Source of the DNA: Oscillospiraceae bacterium
Lineage (GTDB): Bacteria > Bacillota > Clostridia > Oscillospirales > Ruminococcaceae
DNA length: 64,000 bases
Assembly: GCA_018110985.1 (NCBI GenBank)
Contig: JAGAWT010000022.1
Coordinates: 1 to 64,000, forward strand
Reading direction: 5' to 3'
The notes under the pieces were generated by a model that was not told the DNA's origin, did no database searches, and was given only the letters and a program-made list of their open reading frames with translations. This document shows, in pieces, positions 6,569-15,347 of the stretch (position 1 is its first letter; every line of letters starts with the position of its first letter). The position numbers and the translations under genes were made by a program.

Positions 6569-9298
6569 TCAGAATGCGTTTTTCATCACAAATCTGACAG
6601 AGCTTAAGTTTATGCCGCCCTGAGCAAAGTACAGCTTCAGGGTGGTGTATCTGGAGAAGAAGGGTGCTGATGCCGTGAAGCTCACATCCCTGCCCTCCGT
6701 TCCGCTAAAGGTGAAGGTACCCATATGGCTCCCCATGGAGAACACCGACACCGCAGACTGCGCCTTTTCGCTCAGCTCCGTGGAGCCTGTGAGGACTATG
6801 TCGTAAAATCCGGTTTTCTCCACGTCAAGTACGAATATGGCGGTGCTTCCCTTTGAGGTGTCTATCCAGGAAACATCTATGCCGCCGTCTCCGCCCTTTA
6901 TCTCAAAGTAATGCAGACCCTCAGTGTCGTCATGGTCGGTTTCCCTGCGGTTTATAAGCTCTATATCGGTCTTTATGCCGCAAATGCGTTCATAGGCATG
7001 GGACTTTTTCAGAAAGCCCAGTATATTCATGGCATTTCTTGCCAGCTCTCCCCTTGTGACCGTGCCGTTTTCAAGCCCGCTCTCCAGATCGTCCGAGGCC
7101 TTCTCCGCATCCGCAAAGACCATGTAGGTATCATTACCAGCTGCTGCCATTTCGGCGGTGCAGTAAGCTCCCACAGGCTTGTTGTTTTCGTCCAGTCCGG
7201 TATCTGCCCACCAGTCGGTCATGGCAAAGCCTTCAAAGCACCATTCCTTTCTCAGGACAGTGGTGCAGAGGTCGTACTTGGCGGAGGTGTAGGTGCCGTT
7301 CAGCCTGCCGTAGGTGGTCATCACAGAGGTGGCTCCGCCCTCCCTTACGGCAGTCTCAAAGCCTTTGAGGTAGATCTCACGGAGAGCTCTTTCCGAAACT
7401 ATACTGTCAATAGTGTGGCGGCCGTACTCCTGATTGTTGGCGCAGAAATGCTTTATTGTCCCCGTAACGCCTGCGCTTGTCAGTCCCCTCAGCTCCGCAG
7501 CCCCCATTTTCCCTGTCAGGAAAGGATCCTCCGAAAAATACTCGAAGTTCCTGCCGCAAAGTGGGTGACGGTGTATGTTCATGCCGGGTCCCAGCAGACA
7601 GTCCACCTTATTGTAAGCCACTTCAAGACCCGTATACCCGAAAAGCTCCTCTGTAAGCTCCGTGTTGAAGGTGGCAGCGATAAGAGTGCCTATGGGCAGG
7701 GAAAATGCCTGTGTACCGCAGTCGAACCGCAGTCCTGAGGGGCCGTCGGAGGTACAGCCCACGGGGATGAGATAGTGCTTGTTCAGGTGCTCCGTAATGC
7801 CGCCGAAGGCAGAGGTGGTGCCTGGAGTCACCTTGGGGCTGCCGCAGCCCTCTCCCCTTGCCATTTCGCAAAGCTCCCTGTCCGTGAGCTGAGACACAAA
7901 ATCCTCCATGGTGCAGGAATCCCCCACATCCGTGAATTTATATCCCTTGTCACCTGTGAACGGGAATGAAAGGGGTCTTTCAGCCATACGCCTTTCATCT
8001 TCCGACACCTTCTGCAGGGGTACCGACTCAAATACACATTTTCCGTCTCTTTCGGTCATCCTGTCAAAGGGAGCGACGGGAGCCAGAGCCTGTGTGAGCC
8101 GACATACGCACTTAGTTTTTTCAAGAGTGAACTCTCCCGCCTTTTCCGCACTTCTCACGTCGCTGCCCACATATATCTCATAGGTGCCGGCTTCAAGTAC
8201 ATAGGCGCTCTCAAAGCCGCTCGCTCCCGTTTCGTCGTAGGAGGAATAGGCATACTCCGGCACCTTTATCGTCATGGTCTCCTTTTCGGAGGGAGAGAGG
8301 AGCTTTGTTTTTCCGAAGCCGCAGAGCACTCTTGCAGCCTTCCCCAGCTTTCCCGAGGGAGCCTTCACATAGACCTGCACTACCTCCTTGCCCGCAGTGT
8401 CACCCGTGTTCTTTACCGAGACCCTTACGGAAAAGCCGCTGTCTGAGGGCTCTGTATCCGCCTTTATCCCGAATGTGGTGTAGGAAAGGCCGTAGCCGAA
8501 GGGGTAGAGCACCTTATCCGGAGCAAAGGTCTCAAAGTAGCGGTAGCCCACAAAAATATCCTCCGCATAGACGGCTTTCATGGGATCGCCGAAGTTCCTG
8601 TCCGAGGGGATGTCCTTTATATCGAGGGGTATGGTGTCCGGCAGCTTTCCCGAGGGAGACAGCCCTGTAAGCACCTCAGCCGCTCCCGTGCCGCCTGTCA
8701 TGCCCCCGTGCCAGATATACATCACCGCATCAGGGGAATACTTTTTCACAAAGGACATATCTATGATATTGCCCGCATTTATGACCACAGCCACCTTTTT
8801 GAAATGTCTGCGGATGATGCGCAGCATATCCTCCTCTTCATCCGTGAGGAGATATGAGCCCTTTTCCGCCTTGTTTTCCTGTTCCTCCCCCGCTGTGCGT
8901 GCGATCACCGCAAGAGCCGTATCACTGCGGGCAGCGGCTTTTTCCACAACAGCATCGTCAAGGGGCATCTCCGCCTGGCTCCAGGGCTCACCGCCCCAGC
9001 CGTCTGCGGTCTTTACGGGGTTTTCGCTGTCCCATTTCCTGTAGATCTCCAGCAGCTCTTCATTTATGCGGGCTCCCGCATTTTCAAGACCCTCCGGCAG
9101 GCCTGTTACCTCCGGTGCGTTCACAAGCCCGCCTGAGCCTGTACCGCTCTTGTAGTAATGGAGCTGCATCCTTCCGAATACAGACACCTCTCCCATGAGC
9201 GGTAGGGCGCTGTTCCTGTTTTCAAGGAGCACAGCACCTTCTGCCGCCAGCTGTGCGGCTTTCTCCTTATAAATGTTCCAGTCAAGTATCTTGCTCAT
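6569..9298 (-). CDS. Circularly permuted GH3 beta-glucosidase
   Basis: A cytosolic (no signal peptide) 909-aa GH3 hydrolase with its domains in swapped order: the C-terminal-type alpha/beta sandwich comes first (AAEGAVLLENR near residue 15), then a fibronectin-III-like domain (PFGYGLSYTTF near 270), and only after ~450 the TIM-barrel domain with the nucleophile Asp695 in AMTDWWAD and the substrate motifs LLGPGMNIHRHP and KHFCANNQE. This permutation is known for Ruminococcus albus-type beta-glucosidases. A final ~110 residues look like a small beta domain. It should cleave beta-linked gluco-oligosaccharides taken into the cell. ATG 9298 overlaps the stop of the pseudouridine synthase gene (ATGA). 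Confidence 0.9.
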   Translation of the reverse strand: MSKILDWNIYKEKAAQLAAEGAVLLENRNSALPLMGEVSVFGRMQLHYYKSGTGSGGLVNAPEVTGLPEGLENAGARINEELLEIYRKWDSENPVKTADGWGGEPWSQAEMPLDDAVVEKAAARSDTALAVIARTAGEEQENKAEKGSYLLTDEEEDMLRIIRRHFKKVAVVINAGNIIDMSFVKKYSPDAVMYIWHGGMTGGTGAAEVLTGLSPSGKLPDTIPLDIKDIPSDRNFGDPMKAVYAEDIFVGYRYFETFAPDKVLYPFGYGLSYTTFGIKADTEPSDSGFSVRVSVKNTGDTAGKEVVQVYVKAPSGKLGKAARVLCGFGKTKLLSPSEKETMTIKVPEYAYSSYDETGASGFESAYVLEAGTYEIYVGSDVRSAEKAGEFTLEKTKCVCRLTQALAPVAPFDRMTERDGKCVFESVPLQKVSEDERRMAERPLSFPFTGDKGYKFTDVGDSCTMEDFVSQLTDRELCEMARGEGCGSPKVTPGTTSAFGGITEHLNKHYLIPVGCTSDGPSGLRFDCGTQAFSLPIGTLIAATFNTELTEELFGYTGLEVAYNKVDCLLGPGMNIHRHPLCGRNFEYFSEDPFLTGKMGAAELRGLTSAGVTGTIKHFCANNQEYGRHTIDSIVSERALREIYLKGFETAVREGGATSVMTTYGRLNGTYTSAKYDLCTTVLRKEWCFEGFAMTDWWADTGLDENNKPVGAYCTAEMAAAGNDTYMVFADAEKASDDLESGLENGTVTRGELARNAMNILGFLKKSHAYERICGIKTDIELINRRETDHDDTEGLHYFEIKGGDGGIDVSWIDTSKGSTAIFVLDVEKTGFYDIVLTGSTELSEKAQSAVSVFSMGSHMGTFTFSGTEGRDVSFTASAPFFSRYTTLKLYFAQGGINLSSVRFVMKNAF

Positions 9299-10032
9299 AC
9301 TTCGTCACACTCCCGTACTTCCGTCTTTTCTCTTTTCAAAAGCAGTCCGACTTCTTCCTCGTTCAGTTCCCTGCACTCGGCGGCAGCAAGGCTCTCATCA
9401 AGGCACACTCCGCCGATCCTTATGCGCTTTAAGTCCGTGACCTTGTTTCCCGCCGCCTCAAACATCCTCTTTACCTGGTGGAATTTCCCTTCATGCAGCA
9501 CAAGGCGCACCAGCTTCGGGTCTCCCGTAAAGATGAGCCTTGCGGGAGCACAGCTCTCTCCGTCCTCCAGGGTGATGCCCTCTTCAAAAAGGCGGGCAGT
9601 ATCTTCCTTGCAGGGATCCCGCAGACTGACCTCATACTCCTTTTCCACATGGTGCTTGGGAGAGAGCATATTGTGAGCCAGCTCCCCGTCATCCGTCATG
9701 AGCACGAAGCCGGTGGTATCTATATCCAGCCTGCCTGCGGGGAATATACCCTTTCTGAACAGGCTGGGCGGGATAAGCTCCGTCACCGTGGCGCTTTTCC
9801 TGTCCTCTGTGGCGCAGATATAGCCCTTCGGCTTATTGAGCATTATGTAGACATATTTCCTGTAGGACAGCACCTGACCTTTAAGGGTGATGACATCCTT
9901 TTCCTCATCCACTGCCGTATCGGACCTTACAGCCACCTTGCCGTTTACGCTCACAAAGCCTTTTTGTATCATCCTTTTGGCATCACTGCGGGTAAGCCCC
10001 CCCTGTGAGCAAATGAACCTGTCAAGACGCAT
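9295..10032 (-). CDS. rsuA: 16S rRNA pseudouridine synthase, RsuA family
   Basis: A 245-aa pseudouridine synthase. An N-terminal S4 RNA-binding domain (MRLDRFICSQGGLTRSDAKRMI) precedes the catalytic domain with GRLDIDTTGFVLMTDDGELA, which holds the catalytic Asp, and KEYEVSLR. RsuA isomerises U516 of 16S rRNA; RluB/RluE-like specificity cannot be excluded. It is first in a two-gene minus-strand operon with the permuted beta-glucosidase, an unrelated function, so the pairing probably reflects shared expression only. Confidence 0.83.
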   Translation of the reverse strand: MRLDRFICSQGGLTRSDAKRMIQKGFVSVNGKVAVRSDTAVDEEKDVITLKGQVLSYRKYVYIMLNKPKGYICATEDRKSATVTELIPPSLFRKGIFPAGRLDIDTTGFVLMTDDGELAHNMLSPKHHVEKEYEVSLRDPCKEDTARLFEEGITLEDGESCAPARLIFTGDPKLVRLVLHEGKFHQVKRMFEAAGNKVTDLKRIRIGGVCLDESLAAAECRELNEEEVGLLLKREKTEVRECDEV

Positions 10033-10058
10033 AGCAACTTTCTCCGTTGATGATTCTT

Positions 10059-10163
10059 ATACTGATCTCTGACCGATGTATATACAAGAAACAAGCCGCA
10101 AATGCTTGGATATAAGGGATCTGAGGCTTGGAGACGGTCTATACATCGAGGAAGGATCAGTAT
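10059..10163 (+). repeat. Dispersed palindromic repeat, copy 2
   Basis: Full 105-bp copy in forward orientation. The ends ATACTGATC and GATCAGTAT are inverted, and an inner pair CGATGTATA/TATACATCG (extended to CGATGTATAGAC/GTCTATACATCG in copies 5 and 6) lies a few bases in. The centre holds CAAGCCGCAAATGCTTGG and GGCTTGG. The whole unit can fold into one long interrupted hairpin on either strand and encodes no protein. It lies between rsuA (upstream side) and the chemotaxis gene end. Confidence 0.92.
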
Positions 10164-10241
10164 TATTATACATGATACAACAAGAGCCCTGTTATTTAGT
10201 GAAATCAAAATGACCTTTTTGTAAAATTGTTTGTTTTCAAT

Positions 10242-10270
10242 AAAAAGGCGGGCTCAGATGACCCGCCTTT
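10242..10270 (-). terminator. Terminator of the chemotaxis receptor gene
   Basis: AAAGGCGGG (10244-10252) and CCCGCCTTT (10262-10270) form a perfect stem with a 9-nt loop. Read on the minus strand, TTTTTATT follows, right after the receptor stop codon. Confidence 0.85.
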
Positions 10271-10274
10271 GATA

Positions 10275-12263
10275 TTATTTTACAAAGCTTGAAACTATCC
10301 TGTCTATGTCACGCACTGTCTGCTTGTTCCTGCTGATGTAGTCATCCAGCTGCCTTACTGTCTCGTAGAGCCTGCGTGTCTTTTCGTCGATGTCCGCCGC
10401 TCCCTTTTCGTTTTCCTCCACGAGGGCGCCCAGAGTGGAGGTCTCTGCGTGTATGCACTCAATGATCTCCGACATCCTGTCCATGTCCCCGTTGACTTCA
10501 TCCACCGAAGCTCTCAGCTTTTCGGCAGTGTCCCTCATGTCCTCGAAAATTACCGATATATCCTGCTTTATAAAGGTGACTATCTCATCAAAGCACTTCT
10601 TGATGGTGCCGATGTTGTCGTTCATCTTGACGCATATGGCTGAGATATTGTCCGCCGCATTTGAGGAAAGGGAGGAAAGCTCCTTTATCTCCGATGCTAT
10701 TACCCCGAAGCCCGTTCCCGCATCCCCTGCCCTTGCAGCCTCGATGGATGCGTTTATGGCAAGGAAATTGGTGTTTCCTGCTATCTCCCTTATGACCTGT
10801 ACATTGTCGCTTATTATCCCCAGAGAGTCAAGGTAGCCCACAGACCTTTCTATATCCTTTTCCGTCTTTTCCGTGCTCTTCTTTACCGAAAGGAATTTTT
10901 CATCTATTGATGCTATCATGGAGGCAGCCTCATCCACACGCTGCCCCGTGGCATCCCTGCTCTCCCTTACTATCTCGGTCATGGTGCCTATCCTGTCATT
11001 TACGGCATGGATGGAGCGGTTTGCGGAAACTGCGCCTGCGGATATCTTCTCGGTGGTCTTCCTGTTTGTGTCGGCACTTTCGGAAAGGGCTGCCACCGTG
11101 CCTGTCATAAGCTCGGAGCCCCTGCCCAGAGAAGCGGAGCAGTCCGAAAGGGTGTTGACTATGTTTTTGAGCACCCCATTCAGTGAATCCACGGAATCGG
11201 CTATCCTGCCCACTTCGCTCTTTGCCCCGGAATAACGCTTGATATCCGTCTTTTCCTCAAGGGAGAGCCTTCCCAGACTGTCAACTGCCCTTGTGACCCT
11301 GTTGAGAGGCCTTGTGATGAAGAGAGAGGCAGCGGCAGTGCCTACGATGATGAGTATCTCCGTAACAGCCGCAAAGAAGATGAAAGTCTGCCTTGTCTTG
11401 TAAACGCTGCTCATAAGCTCATCCGTGTCGTAGCTCATGGTGAGTATCAGGTTGTAGTCGGAAAGAAAGCGGTAGGCTATGGTGTCGTTTTCATCCTCCA
11501 GAACGCCCTCATTCTCCCCTGCATTCACCCTTTCCATAACGGCAATGTGGCTGTCATACTCTATGGGTGCCATGATAAGGGATTCATCGCTGTTGTAAGC
11601 GTAGATGTAGTGGGCGGAGTCGATGACGGCATACCTTTCGCTTTTCACATCCGAAGCGTTCATCCGCACAAGGAGCTCATTGAGCCCCGAAAGGAAGGGT
11701 CCGCCGCCCACAAGTCCCAAGGGAGTACCGTCGTTGTCATAGATCGCCATGCGCAGGTTGAAGATCATCTTGTGGGAGGACGGCGAAACAAAGGCGCCGC
11801 CGTTGAAAAAGCCGTCGGGCGAATCGGTCATCGTCTTTCTGTAAGCGGTCAGCTCCCCTGTCTTGCGGGTCACCATCCCCACAAAGTTCCTGCTGTTGTG
11901 GGCAAGGACACAGGTATCCCAGTCGGAGGTGTAGATGCCCTCCCACAGGTGGAGGTTGGAGAAGAACCTTTCGGTGTACTCCTGGCACTCCTTCACCCTC
12001 TGGGGATCGGAGGGGTCCCTCAGCAGGGCAATCACCTCGCCCGCACTGGCATATTCCCTGATGATGTTCTCCGAGCTGCTGACATAGTTTTCTATGAGGT
12101 TTGCCTGACCGTTGAGAACGGACATCATGTTTTCAACGGACTTTTCCTGCACCGTTTCCGAAACTCTGGCACCGAGCACAAGGTACAGGACAGCCATGCA
12201 CACAAAGGAGATGATACCCACACACAGTGATACCACTGCAGACATTTTCAGATTCTTTATCAT
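10275..12263 (-). CDS. Methyl-accepting chemotaxis protein
   Basis: A 662-aa transmembrane chemoreceptor: membrane helix at about residues 8-32, a ~240-residue extracellular sensor of Cache type (GIYTSDWDTCVLAHNS, NLRMAIYDNDG), second membrane helix near 290-312, a HAMP segment (TRPLNRVTRAVDSL), and a long coiled-coil signalling domain with the CheA/CheW contact hairpin around REIAGNTNFLAINASIEAAR. It should pass ligand signals to CheA. No other chemotaxis or flagellar gene is in the window. Transcribed alone, ending at a strong terminator; a GGAGACG site precedes the ATG. Confidence 0.9.
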   Translation of the reverse strand: MIKNLKMSAVVSLCVGIISFVCMAVLYLVLGARVSETVQEKSVENMMSVLNGQANLIENYVSSSENIIREYASAGEVIALLRDPSDPQRVKECQEYTERFFSNLHLWEGIYTSDWDTCVLAHNSRNFVGMVTRKTGELTAYRKTMTDSPDGFFNGGAFVSPSSHKMIFNLRMAIYDNDGTPLGLVGGGPFLSGLNELLVRMNASDVKSERYAVIDSAHYIYAYNSDESLIMAPIEYDSHIAVMERVNAGENEGVLEDENDTIAYRFLSDYNLILTMSYDTDELMSSVYKTRQTFIFFAAVTEILIIVGTAAASLFITRPLNRVTRAVDSLGRLSLEEKTDIKRYSGAKSEVGRIADSVDSLNGVLKNIVNTLSDCSASLGRGSELMTGTVAALSESADTNRKTTEKISAGAVSANRSIHAVNDRIGTMTEIVRESRDATGQRVDEAASMIASIDEKFLSVKKSTEKTEKDIERSVGYLDSLGIISDNVQVIREIAGNTNFLAINASIEAARAGDAGTGFGVIASEIKELSSLSSNAADNISAICVKMNDNIGTIKKCFDEIVTFIKQDISVIFEDMRDTAEKLRASVDEVNGDMDRMSEIIECIHAETSTLGALVEENEKGAADIDEKTRRLYETVRQLDDYISRNKQTVRDIDRIVSSFVK

Positions 12264-12473
12264 AACGTCTCCGTTTCAAAGTATGCTGAATATGTTTTAT
12301 CTGCTCATGTCAAACAGATATTGTTTGTGACTATACTATGATTATAAACCTATTTTGTTAAAATGTCAACCAAAATTATCAATCTTTGCGAAGTTGCTAA
12401 TATTAGCTTTGAACAGACTAAATAATTAACTTCCCATAATTGACTATAATAAAATTTTATTTTTCATATATTG

Positions 12474-12502
12474 TTGATTTTTCCGAAAGGATATGCTATA
12501 CT
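12474..12502 (+). promoter_or_regulatory. Promoter of the membrane diguanylate cyclase gene
   Basis: TTGATT (12474-12479) and TATACT (12497-12502) with a 17-bp spacer, 55 bp before the start codon, in a very AT-rich intergenic region between divergent genes. Confidence 0.75.
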
Positions 12503-12557
12503 ATATGGTGGGTGTGTTTACATTCACATGAAGAAAAAAGAAAGGAGCTGTGACAGC

Positions 12558-14219
12558 ATGAGCAAATTCCATTCAAACGCCATATACTTTTCTGCTCTGG
12601 TGATCATCATAGCTTTTTTCTGTGTCTTTTTCTTCAAAAACAACTTTATCGGCAACAAATTCTCCGGAGACAGCGACTTTTCCGAGGGCTGGACCTATGA
12701 TGAGGACGGCAGCCCCGTAGACTTTAAGGATCTGAGGTTCGTGGGTATGGACGGAAGAGTTATCATCACCAAGTCCATCTCCTCCTCCGAGCTGCAGGGC
12801 AGGATGCTGTCCTTTTCCTCAAACAACCTTGTGTTTGATGTCTATCTGGGCGGCACGGAGATCTATGATTTCCACCCCGGGCTTGACGGCATAGCAGGAA
12901 AGTATTACGGCCGCTTTACCCACTATGTGCATTTTCCCGACTTTGAGGGCACAAAGGAACTGAGCATAATATACTCCGACCTTCTGGGTAACTCCAGGTG
13001 GACACGCTTCAATGATTTGTCCCTCGCCTACCCCGATGAGATCATGAGGATACACATCAGGCAGAACATAGTGCCTTTCCTCATATGCGCCATCACCTTC
13101 ATATTCGGACTGGGCATCTCCATAATAGGCGCCTTCTCCTCCGGAGACCGCACGGGCACCATAGCGCTCGGCACCTTTGCCATGATGCTCGCCGCCTGGA
13201 CAAATTCACAGACGGGCTTTATGGAGCTCATATCCGACAACACCGCCGCCGCAAGGGTCATTGAGTATATGTCGCTGGTGCTGCTCCCCATCCCTTGCGT
13301 CCTTTATATGGCGTATATGTGCAGGGCTCAGAATTCCAGAGCCGTGAACAGCGTTATCGCAGCGGCGCTGATAAATGCGGCGGCACAGGTCTTTGCCGTC
13401 CTTTTCCTGGATCTTGACTACCACGACACCCTTATACTTTCCCACCTTGTGATACTTTACGGCGTGGGAGTGCTGGTATTCATCTGCGTAAGAGCTTTAA
13501 GAGACGACATCATGAATAAGGAGCAGAGAAAATACCTGCTCACGGCATTTTCTATCGTTGTTTTCACGGGTGCTGCGGATATGCTCTTCTGCTATATCCT
13601 CCACAGGGAGGATTCCGCAAGGTTCACCCGCATAGGTCTGCTCGTCTTCGTGGTGATACTTGCAAATTATGAGCTCAAGCAGATAATCTCCGCCAGCGTG
13701 AACGACAAGGAACTGGAGCTCATGAGGCAGGTCGCCACTACCGATGCCCTTACGGGGCTCAAGAACAGAGCCGCATTTGAAGCCTTTGAAAAGGGTGCTG
13801 CACACAGGAAAAAAGGACGGTGCTGCGTCATACACATGGATGTGAACTGTCTCAAGACCGTGAACGACAATCACGGCCACGAAGAAGGCGACAAGCATCT
13901 GAGAGGTGCGGCGGAGATAATACGCAACAGCTTCGGAGAGTACGGCGATGCATACAGGACAGGCGGCGATGAATATATAGCCTTCATAGAGGGGAACGAC
14001 TGCCTTGAAAAGTATGAGACGGCAAAGGAGAAGTTCTATTCTCTGGAAGGGCTCTACAATGTCAACAACCGCCCTCCCGTAAGGATGGAGATAGCTCTGG
14101 GCATGAGCCTGTGCGAATTCGGTGTCAACGACCTGGCAGAAGCGCACCGCCTTGCCGATGAACAGATGTACGAAAACAAAGACAAGCTGAAAGAACTGAG
14201 AAAACAAGCCAAGAGGTGA
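12558..14219 (+). CDS. Membrane diguanylate cyclase (7TM-like sensor plus GGDEF)
   Basis: A 553-aa protein: an N-terminal membrane helix, an extracellular ~150-residue domain like the 7TMR-DISM extracellular sensor, about seven membrane helices (residues ~175-380), then a GGDEF domain from ~405 (TTDALTGLKNRAAFE). The active-site loop reads YRTGGDEYIAF, i.e. GGDEY, a variant usually still active, so it probably makes c-di-GMP in response to an outside ligand. ATG 12558 has AAAGGAG 10 bp upstream; earlier ATGs lack a ribosome site. The hydrolase gene follows after 7 bp and is likely co-transcribed. Confidence 0.87.
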   Translation: MSKFHSNAIYFSALVIIIAFFCVFFFKNNFIGNKFSGDSDFSEGWTYDEDGSPVDFKDLRFVGMDGRVIITKSISSSELQGRMLSFSSNNLVFDVYLGGTEIYDFHPGLDGIAGKYYGRFTHYVHFPDFEGTKELSIIYSDLLGNSRWTRFNDLSLAYPDEIMRIHIRQNIVPFLICAITFIFGLGISIIGAFSSGDRTGTIALGTFAMMLAAWTNSQTGFMELISDNTAAARVIEYMSLVLLPIPCVLYMAYMCRAQNSRAVNSVIAAALINAAAQVFAVLFLDLDYHDTLILSHLVILYGVGVLVFICVRALRDDIMNKEQRKYLLTAFSIVVFTGAADMLFCYILHREDSARFTRIGLLVFVVILANYELKQIISASVNDKELELMRQVATTDALTGLKNRAAFEAFEKGAAHRKKGRCCVIHMDVNCLKTVNDNHGHEEGDKHLRGAAEIIRNSFGEYGDAYRTGGDEYIAFIEGNDCLEKYETAKEKFYSLEGLYNVNNRPPVRMEIALGMSLCEFGVNDLAEAHRLADEQMYENKDKLKELRKQAKR

Positions 14220-14226
14220 AGACGTA

Positions 14227-14979
14227 ATGTTTATTAACTCATTCGGTGACAAAAAGGATCCCGCAGTAGTGCTTTTGCCGCCAATGATGATCTCAGGCAG
14301 TTACGCTTATGAAACTGCCGCACCATATTTCAAAGGGAGGTACTTTATCATAGCCCCGGATCACGGCGGTCACGGGCAGTCCGAGCGTTATACCAATGTT
14401 CATGACGAATACCGTGTTCTCAAGCAGTTCCTTATGGACAATTCAATCGAGACCGTAAGTCTGGTGGCAGGCTTTTCACTGGGAGCCCCCATTGCATACA
14501 AGCTCTATATCGACAATGATTTCAGCGTCAGAAAGGCGTGGTTCGACGGGCTCATGTTCACGGACAATCCCGGTCTTGCGGAGTTTCTTATGAGGCAGCG
14601 CTGCCACGGCAGGAAGAGCCGTCTTGAAAAGGCAGGCACCTCCGCCATGGTATCCGAGCTTGATTCAAAGTACGGCAAGGGCCGTGGGGACGTTATGACC
14701 TCCAACCTTGCAAGGATGACCAATATCGACATAGATAACATGGTCTACGCCTATTGTCACTGCGATGTACGCCTTTTCCCGGAGAAAAAGCAGGATATGA
14801 TACATCTTGATTACGGCGACAAGGATCCCGCTCTTTCGGCTTCAAAAAAGTTCATGAAGAAGTATATGCCGGAGGTAAAGCCCACCGTAAGGAGCGGCTT
14901 CGGCAGCCTGGGCTATCTTTCCGAAAATACGGGTGATTATATAAAGGAAATGGAAGAGTACGCCTTTGTGAATGTGTGA
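14227..14979 (+). CDS. Alpha/beta hydrolase, unknown substrate
   Basis: A 250-aa alpha/beta-hydrolase fold protein. Visible are the oxyanion-region VVLLPPMM, PDHGGHGQSE, and the nucleophile elbow GFSLGAP (Ser). The expected late Asp and His are not obvious; the segment after residue 200 (LDYGDKDPALSAS) may supply the Asp, while the C terminus lacks a clear GHxxH-type His. It is cytosolic, has no signal peptide, and starts 7 bp after the diguanylate cyclase stop with AAGAGGTGA upstream. Confidence 0.65.
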   Translation: MFINSFGDKKDPAVVLLPPMMISGSYAYETAAPYFKGRYFIIAPDHGGHGQSERYTNVHDEYRVLKQFLMDNSIETVSLVAGFSLGAPIAYKLYIDNDFSVRKAWFDGLMFTDNPGLAEFLMRQRCHGRKSRLEKAGTSAMVSELDSKYGKGRGDVMTSNLARMTNIDIDNMVYAYCHCDVRLFPEKKQDMIHLDYGDKDPALSASKKFMKKYMPEVKPTVRSGFGSLGYLSENTGDYIKEMEEYAFVNV

Positions 14980-14981
14980 TT

Positions 14982-15000
14982 TTTGTGTAATTTACACAAA
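14982..15000. promoter_or_regulatory. 19-bp AT-rich palindrome
   Basis: TTTGTGTAA-T-TTACACAAA is a perfect 9-bp inverted repeat with a one-base centre, directly after the hydrolase stop codon and ~30 bp before the promoter of the structured RNA. It has no T-run beyond it, so an operator controlling the RNA is as likely as a weak terminator. Confidence 0.45.
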
Positions 15001-15030
15001 TTCGACCCCGGATTTTCTAAAAAATTGTTG

Positions 15031-15059
15031 TTGATTTTGGGGTAGATATTTGCTATAAT
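15031..15059 (+). promoter_or_regulatory. Promoter of the structured non-coding RNA
   Basis: TTGATT (15031-15036) and TATAAT (15054-15059) with a 17-bp spacer. Transcription should begin near 15066. No coding frame follows, which supports an RNA gene. Confidence 0.8.
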
Positions 15060-15065
15060 ATATTA

Positions 15066-15347
15066 CAGGAGAAGGGATCACGAAGAGATCACAAAGACTT
15101 TTCCGACCAATTCTGCCTTGACCGATGAAGTGTGGTTTATGCGGATCCAACACTTACAAATAGGGATTAAGCCATCGACAGGGGATTGCAGACCTCCCGC
15201 CGCATTAGATGTGCGGAGCAACGGACGCAGGGAGCGTGAAGCTGTCGGACTTTTGCCCACCTGCTAAACGCGGGTTTCACTATCCATACGGCGGCAAGGC
15301 GGTTAAAAAAATAACGCTCCAGTCTTTCGGCCGGAGCTTTTTGTTTT
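15066..15347 (+). ncRNA. Structured non-coding RNA, class not resolved
   Basis: About 280 nt between its own promoter and an intrinsic terminator, without a credible open frame. Many helices are visible: AAGTGTGG/CCAACACTT (15128-15135 with 15147-15155), CTCCC/GGGAG (15194-15198 with 15230-15234) enclosing CCGCA/TGCGG (15200-15204 with 15212-15216), ACCTGC/GCGGGT (~15259-15275), and a closing pair CTGCCTTG/CAAGGCGG (15113-15120 with 15295-15302). TCCGAC (15102-15107) can pair with GTCGGA (15244-15249), crossing the closing helix as a pseudoknot. Size, GC-rich stems and pseudoknot potential resemble large Clostridia RNAs such as the raiA motif; a 6S RNA is a weaker alternative. It is not tmRNA, RNase P or SRP RNA by their signature sequences. 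Confidence 0.75.
15316..15347. terminator. Bidirectional terminator between the ncRNA and sufU
   Basis: GCTCC (15316-15320) and GGAGC (15333-15337), extended by GTC/GGC, form the stem. TTTTTGTTTT follows on the plus strand and a run of seven T on the minus strand, so it can end both the RNA and the sufU operon, whose stop codon it touches. Confidence 0.85.

Noticed and set aside
15066-15347. tmRNA, RNase P RNA or SRP RNA
   Set aside because: The tmRNA ends (GGGG...CUCCACCA), RNase P core sequences and the SRP GGAA/GGUGC loop are absent.
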